Shown here: positions 56,283 to 64,000 of the stretch, piece by piece
How positions within the stretch are numbered: position 1 is the first letter of the stretch
How the letters are laid out: the number at the start of each line of letters is the position of its first letter
Assembly: GCF_964340395.1 (NCBI RefSeq)
Contig: NC_135556.1
Span: forward strand, 4,609,501 to 4,673,500
Direction of reading: 5' to 3'
DNA: 64,000 nucleotides
From: Glandiceps talaboti
Lineage: Eukaryota > Hemichordata > Enteropneusta > Spengelidae
Notes under the pieces: generated by a model
Told to the model about the DNA's origin: nothing
Database searches by the model: none
Seen by the model: only the letters and a program-made list of their open reading frames with translations
Position numbers and translations under genes: made by a program

Positions 56283-56476
56283 AAATGTCCTTCTCGTCCA
56301 CCGTAAGCAGATAGACTTGGAAGTCGCCAGCGAACAGAAGAACATAATTATACACGTTTTTACATCTTACAATTGTGCGACGTGTCAAAGGTTATGTCGT
56401 CATCTTAAGAAGACATCTTAATCTCTGTAATATATTTTTGGTGTCTAGATGGGAAATTGTTCATAGCAAAATGATC

Positions 56477-56563
56477 GTTGAAAAAAGTTGAAAAAAAAGT
56501 TGAAAAATAAAAAGTTGAAGAAAGAAATTGAAAAAAAAATTGAAAAAAAATAAAAAATAAAAA
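56477..56563. repeat. Degenerate (GTTGAAAAA)n repeat
   Basis: Repeated gttgaaaaa/attgaaaaaaa blocks of 9-13 bp, about seven copies, grading into an A-rich run. Low-complexity. Confidence 0.8.
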
Positions 56564-56877
56564 ACTTTAACAAAAGTATATATTGACATTCAATTAATAT
56601 GTAATCTTTTTAAAAAAATTCTGGTTTGACGAAAAATGAAACAAATATTCTCGAATAAATGAAAACTTATTTCAATTAAAATAATGTGACCATGGAATAA
56701 AATTACATAAACGTTTGAAATTAGTCCTAACGCCAACATTAATTACGGAGCCTTCAAGACCAAAGAAGTGTTCAGCGGTACCCCAATTCCGTCAAAATCG
56801 GCAAATGTAGCAAGGCATGCAGCAGTTTGAAACGGGTAGTACGCTGACCCCTCGCTCACGTTTTAATGTGTTCTCGT
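56564..56877. other. Non-coding spacer
   Basis: I see nothing gene-like. AT-rich, becoming more mixed after about 56,740. Confidence 0.4.
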
Positions 56878-56982
56878 CTATTTGCATTTGCATTAGAGGA
56901 ATTGTAGCGTTTGATTCGGGTTAAACCGTCGTCGGAACGAAAAAAAGGCACAAAACAGACGAAAAAGCCCTCAAAATCACAT
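56878..56982. repeat. Dispersed repeat, copy 2
   Basis: Matches 51,691-51,796 block by block (tctatttgcatttgcattag, tgattcgggttaaaccgtcg, gacgaaaaagccctcaaaa). This copy has an extra gtcg in the cgtcgtcggaacg part. Confidence 0.75.
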
Positions 56983-57518
56983 CAAACGCTTCAATTATTG
57001 CAGCTAGACCGCATGTATGATGTAGTACGTAGAACACGATCCATGTGCAACGGGTAAAGGTAGTTAATCTAAAACAACTGAAAGTTTGGCGTATCAATAA
57101 CATTCATTATTGTGAAACTGGCCAGAATTGAAATTAGATGGTACACTATACTGTGAGCGTGAGCAAAATAGCTTTAGGAACAAAAACGTAATGTGAGGAA
57201 AAGTGAACGCGTATTTCCAATGTGTCAGTCAGGTACTACTTCTAGTACGAGCGCACATGTTGACGTCGACCTGCTGTATTACATATGTAGGCGTGTTGTT
57301 CTCAACTTTTCATGATACATGTGTGTACCCAGACCACTAAAAATGTATACTGCAATGTACGATAAAGTATTTATCAGCACCAAATTATCACATACAACGC
57401 AATTATGTTATAAATAATATAGTTCAACATAATCTATCTTGTACTAGTGTTCTTTGGTCTCTAAGCTGGTCTTCAACGGCGGATGAACAGATGGTTTATT
57501 TTGGAATGACGAACTGAC
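56983..57518. other. Non-coding spacer
   Basis: No gene, RNA or repeat that I can support. Confidence 0.4.
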
Positions 57519-58103
57519 GAGGGAGCGCCCAGATTTTACTTCCAGGGGGCCCGGAGGATTTTCGGGGAGGGGGAGCATCAATTTTTCTCGGGAAAAATTA
57601 GGGGGGGGGGGGCTAAACAAAAAAAAATCACAATTTTCTAGGGGTAATGGAAAAAATCATGGTTATTTAATTCAACATAAATCAACTGCAATTCTGGTAC
57701 TTCTCAAAGTACCTTGCAATTGTCCGTAAGGATGTGCAAGACTTGTTTCATCACAATCACTATCAGTGTTATCAGTACATCAGTGAGTTATCAGTATCAC
57801 AATTGTCTCCATATCACTGCCTAGATCATGCATTACAGAAGTATCACTTTCAGTCTCAGTCACTATCTTTTTCATTCATGTCAATATAATTTTAATTTCA
57901 TTAATTTTTCCAGCCAGTTTTCTGAATCAAAATTCTGATGTTCCTACTATGTGAGTGGATACTATGTCTAATTTTTCTCTTTTTTAATTTTCACTCTTTT
58001 GGTAATTTATGCTCATTATGGGGGGGGGCATGAAAAAAATACACAAGGAAAAGGGAAAATCCTCCTGGACCCCACTGGAAGTAAGATATGGACACTCCCT
58101 TAC
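57519..58103 (-). mobile_element. Transposon copy 2: internally deleted, with terminal inverted repeats
   Basis: The left end (gagggagcgcccagatttta, then cttccaggggg) is mirrored by the right end. On the minus strand the right end reads taagggagtgtccatatctt, then acttccagtgggg (58,065-58,103). Inside, the left subterminal G-tracts match copy 1 at 50,130-50,230 almost block for block (aattttt ctc ... gaaaaattag, then gggctaaacaaaaa). After that comes a remnant of the same ORF. At about 585 bp this is a non-autonomous deletion derivative. Target-site duplication is unclear. Confidence 0.7.
57690..58017 (-). pseudogene. Remnant of the transposon ORF C-terminus
   Basis: The plus strand carries ggtacttctcaaagtacctt, gacttgtttcatcacaatca and gatactatgtctaatttttc, then tttggtaatttatgctcat. 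This is the same order as at 50,440-50,740 (ccacttctcaaggtaac, acttgtttcatcacaatcac, gatattatgtctactttttc, tttggcaatttatgctt). Several indels break the frame. It is less intact than copy 1. Confidence 0.7.
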
Positions 58104-58870
58104 GAATGTTAAAGTTCGCTATTCTCAAATTGCACTGTTTTTCACACAAAAGCATTTACCTTTGATGGTTATACATCCAACATGGAAACTTGTCGTCGCC
58201 AGCAGGTACACGTAGTAGTTATCTCACACTTACTTCAAAGGTGGATGTGGACATTTTGTACAGGTGAACAACACACATTGAGTTACGACGAAGAGCATGT
58301 ATACACGTGGATAGCTGGACACCGACGCACCATTCCACGTCGACCAAGAGTCACTGCTACCTTGCCTTGCACCACCGTTGTCTGGCGAAATGATAAACTG
58401 ACTCCCACCTTCTACACTAACATAAGACGTTATTCTCTCTAATTAGTTTATCATTGTCCCAACATTAATATACTCTCTCGACCAATCAAAAGATCTAACG
58501 TCTCTCGAGTCATTATAATAATAGCGCATCCAGATGGACGTCTACACAGTTGTATGTTAATGAATTCAGAGTACAAAATAAACTACTTCAAATACATCAG
58601 TGCCAATACTCAAGCTCTACGTAACATCAGTTATTATCATTATTATTAGTCATAGAAGAATGTTGACACATTTTAGATGCTCTTCACGCCAGTATGGTTT
58701 AAAATTAAAACAGGAAGACGACAAAGTGACTGAGTCGATACTTGTGTTCTTTGTGACTCAAATGAATTTGGTAATGATTATAACTTCCTATTGATTTTTT
58801 TTCCAATGCTAGGTTCAAGTATATTATTTTCAACAATATTTTTATGGTCCACCTTCTCATGAAAAATATA
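58104..58870. other. Unannotated DNA with short chance ORFs
   Basis: Plus-strand frames at 58,182-58,442 and 58,600-58,794 are open but overlap a frame on the other strand or show no family features. I do not support a gene. Confidence 0.35.
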
Positions 58871-59026
58871 TATGAAAAGTAAATCATATATGTAGGGTAA
58901 ATCAGATATCTAGGGTATATCAGATATGTACTGTAAATCCTATATGTGGAGAAAATCCTCTATTTAGGGTAAATCCGATATGTAGAGTAAATCAGAAATG
59001 TAAAGTATATTAGATATGTAGAGTAA
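58871..59026. repeat. 18-bp tandem repeat, ~9 degenerate copies
   Basis: Successive 18-bp units follow tatgtagggtaaatcaga, with variants such as tatctagggtatatcaga, tatgtactgtaaatccta and tatttagggtaaatccga. The unit length is kept exactly at 18 despite many substitutions. The first unit (tatgaaaagtaaatcata) is the most diverged. Confidence 0.88.
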
Positions 59027-59644
59027 GGCTGCTTTCACAAAAACTTGTTACTCTACCCTTCCAAACATATATCAGGCATATCAAGCTTAATGCCAGACTT
59101 TACTTTGTATTGTTGCAAGGTATTTGGCACAATCTTTTTGATGACATCTTTGTTTTTTACCACTCTGTCAAACAGCCTGGTCGCCTACCGCATTTCCACC
59201 CACTTCTTGTTTTGTCTTACTTTCTTTCGCTGTTCTTTCTTTCTCCTCCTTCTTCTCTCCTTCTCTGCCATGTGTACTTGTTGGTGCATGAATCGTTTAG
59301 CAAGCACTTTTGCCGTATAGTTTACTTTATTTTCTATTGTCTCTGTTGTGGCTTTCAATGTAGACAACTTTGTCAGTTTATCACCAATAAACTGATTCGT
59401 TTCCGGACCATTTTAATTATTAAGAGTTGTTTTTCAGTGTTATTTAGACCAATTTGATTTCTTTTAGCACACATTTAGGAAACTGAACTGGAACAATACA
59501 GTATAAAACTCTCTTTAGATAACATGTGCATCACAATATTTGCAAATACAACTAAAATGACGAATGATGATTTATCTCTAATAGCTTTGGAAAATTCTCT
59601 TATTGATTATTATTTTTGTATTCAATACTGTAGTTAGTGTTTAA
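59027..59644. other. Unannotated AT-rich DNA
   Basis: Overlapping frames exist on both strands around 59,045-59,457, driven by a pyrimidine-rich tract (ctttctttctcctccttctt). No gene is supported. Confidence 0.35.
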
Positions 59645-59826
59645 TATATACATATATATATATATATAACATTGTTGTTTCCATTGTTTCCGTATGTTGT
59701 TTTTTACTTTAGATAATGTATGAGGCAAGTGGAAAGCTCTATGGCTGGATAGCAGGGAGATTGATAGAGTCATATACACAGTCGATAGAAATTAAAAGCA
59801 CAATTTTGCTGATGTTACCATCATCA

Positions 59827-59829
<3 letters not shown>

Positions 59830-59905
<76 letters not shown>

Positions 59906-60110
59906 AGAAAGGACGGAAGGACATATAGACACACACTCAGACAGACAGACACATACATACATACATACATACATACATACATACATACATACATACATAC
60001 ATACATACATACATACATACATACGTACATACGTACATACGTACATACATACATACATACATACATACATACATACATACATACATACATACATACATAC
60101 ATACATACAT
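59830..60110. repeat. (CA)n and (ACAT)n compound microsatellite
   Basis: A (CA)33 run (59,830-59,895), a short unique stretch with acag/agac repeats, then a long (ACAT)n (59,951-60,110). The (ACAT)n is interrupted three times by acgt around 60,025-60,045. Long ORFs reading CVCVCV or YVCMYVCM are artefacts. Confidence 0.97.
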
Positions 60111-60250
60111 AAAACATAAACACGCAATTATGAAACTGGCTGATCATGTGATTTTTAGCTACAAGTATGGCCAAAATTCAGTCAAATTAAATATACTCAG
60201 GGATATATATAATATATTAATGAAACCCCTATAATATATTTAATATACTC

Positions 60251-60254
<4 letters not shown>

Positions 60255-60318
<64 letters not shown>

Positions 60319-60394
60319 AGGGTAGAAGAAAATCAAGTCGGGTTTTTCGTCTCTACAAGCCGGTTTCGTGAGTAAATCACTCGTCAGGAGATGT

Positions 60395-60474
<80 letters not shown>

Positions 60475-60480
60475 TATATA
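60255..60480. repeat. Paired (TA)n tracts flanking a conserved-looking core
   Basis: (TA)n at 60,255-60,314 and 60,396-60,480 flank an 81-bp unique core (gttgagggtagaagaaaatc, then aagtcgggtttttcgtctc, then acaagccggtttcgtgag). The core resembles, from memory, a short interspersed element found next to TA repeats in marine invertebrates. A shorter tract, ggatatatataatata, lies just to the left. Confidence 0.7.
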
Positions 60481-60610
60481 AAACGGCTGCATCAGTTCAA
60501 ACGAAATTTCATAGATATGTTCCGTAGGGTAATGGCCAGAACTGATTAGGTTTTAGTAATAATCCGATGAATATTAATGACCAATTTGAGTAATTAATCG
60601 ATCGAACGAA

Positions 60611-60845
60611 TATAAAGTTGGCGTCAGATTCAGATTCAGATTCAGGTAGTGTTATCTTATGAATGTTATATTGAGCGTCAGATGGCCTCAGATCCGAAGA
60701 CACCCGATGGACTCAAACCTGAAATATTACCGTTGAGACTACAGGGAAGGATTCTGCTTCTTTGCCGTCAAGTGTATTCGGATCTGAGGCTATCTGACGC
60801 TCAATATAACGTTACCTGAATCTGAATCTGATGCCAACTTTATAC
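60611..60845. repeat. Fold-back element (inverted repeat, ~75-95-bp arms)
   Basis: The left arm (60,611-60,704: tataaagttggcgtcagatt, cagattcagg, gttatattgagcgtcagatg, gcctcagatccgaa) is the inverse of the right arm (60,771-60,845: ttcggatctgaggc, tatctgacgctcaatataac, acctgaatctgaatctgatg, ccaactttata). The left arm has an extra 'gattca' and an insertion of about 9 bp. The ~66-bp centre is unique. This matches a fold-back MITE. Confidence 0.85.
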
Positions 60846-61993
60846 TCATGCTCTACATAGCTCTACACTGAGAAAGACTCTGTTTTCAGGGGTTTCGTAC
60901 GTGCCAACCTTATTTTGTGTTTCCCTTGGATCTGCACTCTGCATTGGCTGGACAAACATGAGAATAAATAAGACCAAGGCAGGGCATTTAACCTGATTCA
61001 AACTAACCAGAAAACATTTTTTTTCTTGGCCTTAAAATAGGTTTACAATGAGCATTGAGTTCACAAACAGGTTCAGGTTCAGGTTCAGTTTGTTCCTTTA
61101 ATATTCATCACAACATTAAAAATATTAAAGTATAGTTTGTTTAAATTATGACGAAATTTGACACCTGTGTATATTATTATATCATGTTTATTTACAACAA
61201 GAATTAATACTGGTATTTTCACTGTTGGTTATGCAAATTAGGTAAATTGAGATAAAATGGAATTTAATACAAAAACAATCCCTGATGAAGATATTTATTA
61301 TTTTAAACCAGTTACACTGGATAATTATACTCTTCTATGGAACATTTTAAAGTACTACATGTAAAGGTCGTTTTAAACTGATATGCGAAAAGGAAAGCAA
61401 GATTTGCCAAATGTTGCCACATCATTGTGTCTGTCTCAGAACTGTCAACAGGATGCAAAATCATGTATTGTTATTCTAATTATATCATGTATAGCAATTA
61501 GGTCTTAAATATTAATATTGTAAAGGACTTCTGTTTCAATTTTGAGATCCATAACAGCATAACTGTTAGTTGCCCATTTGTAAATTAAGTATAAGTTCCC
61601 GCAACTCATTTCGCTTGTTTCTCCAATAACCAGTGTACTCTGTATATATTGAAAAGAAATACTATGTTGAAATGAATGCATTGCATATTTCTAAACTATG
61701 TTAAGGCCAAATTAAAAAAATTATGTGCTTCCGATTCTTACAGAATAAAAAAAACAAATTTATTTTATCACATGTATATTTTTCATGTGTGAGTGTCTAG
61801 TTCAGATTTTCCATTGTTTTCCAAATGGTCTCTGTGTTGTTTATTTCTTCCCATCAGATGTACAAACATTACAGATTTGAATAACATTTCTATATTGTCT
61901 GATTTAGTTGTTGTCAATTCCGCATTCACTATTTCTCGGCTGGGAGGTACAGATTTTCTCCCTCCACTGGTTATTTCCATTTGTGACCATTTC
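60846..61993. other. AT-rich non-coding DNA
   Basis: No gene supported. A short hexanucleotide run (caggttcaggttcaggttca, about 61,068-61,088) is the only repeat that I see. Confidence 0.4.
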
Positions 61994-62162
61994 GGGGGGG
62001 GGGGGGGGCAGTGTTTGTTCGTTGGTTTGTTGTCGTTTATTCATGTATGTATCTACTCATGTGTCGGGTAGTGTGTTTGTTTGTGTTTGTGTTTGTTTGT
62101 TTACTTGTTTATTTTTACTTGTTTGTGTTTTTTGTTTACTTGTTTGTTTGTATTTGTAAACA
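61994..62162. repeat. Poly-G tract and GTTT-rich low-complexity run
   Basis: Fifteen G in a row (61,994-62,008), then a T/G-rich run of gtttgtttgt and tttacttgttt motifs to about 62,162. ORFs across it are low-complexity. Confidence 0.85.
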
Positions 62163-62183
62163 AAACTAACTGAGCCTGAGCAC

Positions 62184-62377
62184 CCTGTGGTAAAAGCAGC
62201 TAGATCATAGATGCCTTTATTTACCTCCAGCTATGCATGTACATCATTTCGTGTTGTTTGTTTTGTTCCAAGTGATTGTCCGCCCGTGGGAAGGCGGCGA
62301 TCACTCTGAACAAAGCAAACGACACAAAACGATGGAAATAGAGGTAAATTAAGGCATCTAGCGACTTTCACCACATC
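62184..62377. repeat. Fold-back (MITE-like) hairpin of ~194 bp
   Basis: The left end, ctgtggtaaaagcagctaga, and the right end, read on the other strand, gatgtggtgaaagtcgctag, are imperfect inverted repeats. The match continues inward (atgccttta/atttacctc; tgtttgttttgttccaagtg versus cgtttgctttgttcagagtg). The apex is ccgcccgtgggaaggcgg. No ORF, and both arms are nearly half the element, as in fold-back MITEs. Confidence 0.85.
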
Positions 62378-62511
62378 AGATTTTAATCAGATTTGGATGT
62401 ATGCTGAACGCGCCCGTATGGAATTATAAATTATTGACAAGCTAGGTAGTCGATAGGTTGGTTGTCTAATTACGGGCAAGTTAGAGGTTTTTCAAGTGAT
62501 TGAAAAACAAA

Positions 62512-62529
62512 ATGGCGGCGTATAATGCG
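62512..62529 (+). CDS. Possible first coding exon (MAAYNA) with donor
   Basis: caaaATGGCGGCGTATAATGCG|gtaagg: an ATG with A at -3 and G at +4 and an alanine-rich start is followed 18 nt later by a good 5' splice site. ATGGCGGC starts are common in animal housekeeping genes. I cannot see the next exon within the window, so this is a signal-level guess. Confidence 0.3.
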
Positions 62530-62906
62530 GTAAGGTCAACTTGTAACGTAAAATACTGTTTCATGTGTGATCGTAAACTTGCCAAGCCTCTGTGAATTAG
62601 AACTATAGTGCCTTTAGTTCCTACATAGAAATGTGAATGTTTTGGTAGCCCTGTCTAACTATCACATCGTAACGTAATGATATATCGTAAACATAACGTC
62701 TGCGTCTGCATGCGCTGTTTGTGAATGTTATCATTGATGAGTCTGTATTACTGACTTGACTCGGACAATTGTCAGAATCGAGTCCCGAATTCCTCCGTAT
62801 GCAAGCAGGACTACGTGCAACCTAATTTATAATAGAACATAGTCAATGTAGCCTGTCACTCTGTCAGAGGCATAGGGACTTAGGCCATGTAGTATTGGTA
62901 GTATAC
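62530..62906. other. Possible first intron or spacer
   Basis: No ORF or repeat that I can support. It would be intron 1 if the exon at 62,512 is real. Confidence 0.3.
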
Positions 62907-63258
62907 AAAACGAAGATCGAAGACCGAAGATCTTTGCCATGGTTTTATGTACCCGACGATGAAAATATTTCACCACATTCCCAACTTCAAAACCTACTTA
63001 GAAATGAAATAGAGTGAACACCTTATAAATAAATACGAAATGATTGTGCAATGAATTTTTAGGGTAAATCAGATCTCAGTGACAAAATGAATTCTTTTTG
63101 GAAATAGAAAACTTGACATTATAACTTCATGTTTATGGTATTTCCATAATGAAAATATCACATTCACAACTACAGCACTTATTTAGAAGTTAAATCCCAA
63201 TTCATAACCTATTGTTGAAATGAACGATCTTCTATCTTCGATCTTCGCTTTAGAGATT
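62907..63258. mobile_element. Inverted-repeat element bounded by GAAGATCGAAGA motifs
   Basis: The left end (aaaacgaagatcgaagaccg, then aagatc) and the right end, on the other strand (aaagcgaagatcgaagatag, then aagatcg, 63,225-63,252), are inverted copies. They enclose about 300 bp of AT-rich sequence without an ORF. Probably a non-autonomous element, adjacent to the next one. Confidence 0.5.
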
Positions 63259-63298
63259 ACCCTATCAAATCTCTAAAACGAAGATCGAAGATGGAAGA
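63229..63298. repeat. Near-perfect palindrome, ~30-bp arms
   Basis: The left arm, cttctatcttcgatcttcgc then tttagagatt, is complementary to the right arm, aatctctaaaacgaagatcg then aagatggaag, across the 9-base loop accctatca. There are only about two mismatches. It is formed by the abutting ends of the two GAAGATCGAAGA elements. Confidence 0.9.
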
Positions 63299-64000
63299 CA
63301 TCTATACTCACTTTAACTTTCTATACATGCAAAATCTAATAAAATCTCTAAATTTACGTCTGCCCTCCGAGTTGGAAGCACCTACCCATTTTTAATCAAA
63401 CAATTGGACTCATTATTAGGGATTTTTAGTCAAAATCAGACCCATATATTGGCGGGGGTTTTTTTTATCACTTCCGGGTTTTCAGGCAAAAATTGGACCC
63501 ATGTTTAGGGATTTTCCCGCGAAAAAGTGGCCCATATTTAGGTATTTTCCCGCGAAAAAGTGGCCAATACGGGCAGTACATATCTGTATACCTTTCTATG
63601 GCGGTACCCCCTTGAGAGGGGGCAGGATGTTGTGACTTGCACAGTATCTTCCTTCGGACGCTTCTTTCCGATGATGTTCGCGTATTCTTCTATTTCAAGT
63701 CATGCAATGCCTCGTTTGACAAGACTCTTGTACCTAGCATCGACCCCCCCCCCCCAGGATATCAAATAGTCCATCCCTTACATAAATCACTGATAATAGT
63801 ACCCATTGAAGTCTGTTTACAAACCAAACTTGTTTCAAACGAAAAATGTAAACTTTGATAAAGAGTTTTATGGACATAGACACAGCATGCAGCACTATTA
63901 CATAAGTGGTACACCTCGTTAAGATATCCTGCTGTTTGGCAAACAGTGAGTATAGATGTCTTCCATCTTCGATCTTCGTTTTAGAGATTTGATAATCTCT
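63252..64000. mobile_element. Element with ~55-bp terminal inverted repeats
   Basis: 63,268-63,311 (aaatctctaaaacgaagatc to ctatactcac) is an exact inverse of 63,946-63,989. The match resumes as agagatt / aatctct at the very ends, with a 5-base difference between. The interior (~635 bp) holds a 33-bp tandem repeat and only short ORFs. The right end coincides with the window edge, so completeness is unproven. Confidence 0.75.
63419..63568. repeat. 32-33-bp tandem repeat with ttttcccgcgaaaa core
   Basis: Units start at about 63,419, 63,476, 63,508 and 63,541. The best pair is gggattttcccgcgaaaaag, then tggcccatattta, against ggtattttcccgcgaaaaag, then tggccaata. The earlier two are diverged (gggatttttagtcaaaatc; gggttttcaggcaaaaattg), with a T-rich insertion between them. 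Confidence 0.75.

Noticed and set aside
58182-58442. 86-codon plus-strand ORF
   Set aside because: No recognisable features. Overlaps another frame.
59045-59457. Overlapping ORFs on both strands
   Set aside because: Driven by a pyrimidine-rich tract. Hydrophobic on one strand and Arg/Lys-rich on the other, as expected from composition.
59488-59506. acaatacagtataaaac, resembling the array intron
   Set aside because: Only about 16 bases match and homology does not extend, so chance is likely.
59792-60174. CVCV / YVCM ORFs
   Set aside because: Translations of (CA)n and (ACAT)n.
60229-60492. YIYI ORF
   Set aside because: Translation of (TA)n tracts with the short core between them.
63560-63858. 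Plus-strand ORFs near the right edge
   Set aside because: Short, overlapping, inside a repeat element, with no family features.

Overview
The window is eukaryotic nuclear DNA. It has GT-AG splice signals, long microsatellites, fold-back and inverted-repeat elements, transposon fossils and no prokaryotic gene organisation. The style (AT-rich, many small dispersed repeats, a decayed transposon ORF with a SAP-like segment) suggests an aquatic invertebrate metazoan. I cannot name the species, and I saw no rRNA or tRNA gene.

Region 1 (1 to about 49,260) is one tandem array that runs off the left edge. It has two interleaved monomers: a full one of 422 bp (F) and a short one of 235 bp (S). S is F minus about 187 bp. 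Every F monomer carries, on the minus strand, the same 81-nt exon-like cassette. It sits between an excellent 3' splice site (ttcctttcag|G) and a consensus 5' splice site (GAA|gtaagt). I counted 90 cassettes, with starts separated almost only by 422 or 657 bp. S monomers lack exactly the part holding the cassette. The cassette is 27 codons long, so any number can be spliced without shifting frame. In the preferred frame it reads DGTPRPSKMA...EAEE, a basic half followed by an acidic half. The array is therefore either a giant exon-repeat gene (at least 90 x 27 = 2,430 residues here) or a satellite that has amplified one exon of a gene. The sequence alone cannot decide between these. Multi-kb blocks are duplicated inside the array, as expected from unequal exchange.

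Region 2 (49,260-53,100) is the right flank, which is upstream for a minus-strand transcript. A (GACT)n-rich minisatellite abuts the array. Next come a decayed transposon-derived ORF, then two diverged exon-like segments (51,890-51,939 and 52,118-52,188). The first, with its intron flank, is clearly homologous to the array monomer, so these may be relics of the founder gene. Further upstream lie CCAAT boxes, an E2F-type site and an octamer, which could be a promoter.

Region 3 (53,100-64,000) is gene-poor. It holds a long (AG)n tract, an 11-copy 35-bp minisatellite, a second internally deleted copy of the region 2 transposon, an 18-bp tandem repeat, and a (CA)n/(ACAT)n/(TA)n cluster. It also holds two long fold-back hairpins and a nest of inverted repeats built on GAAGATCGAAGA at the right edge. 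The only gene-like signal is a possible short first coding exon at 62,512-62,529 (+).
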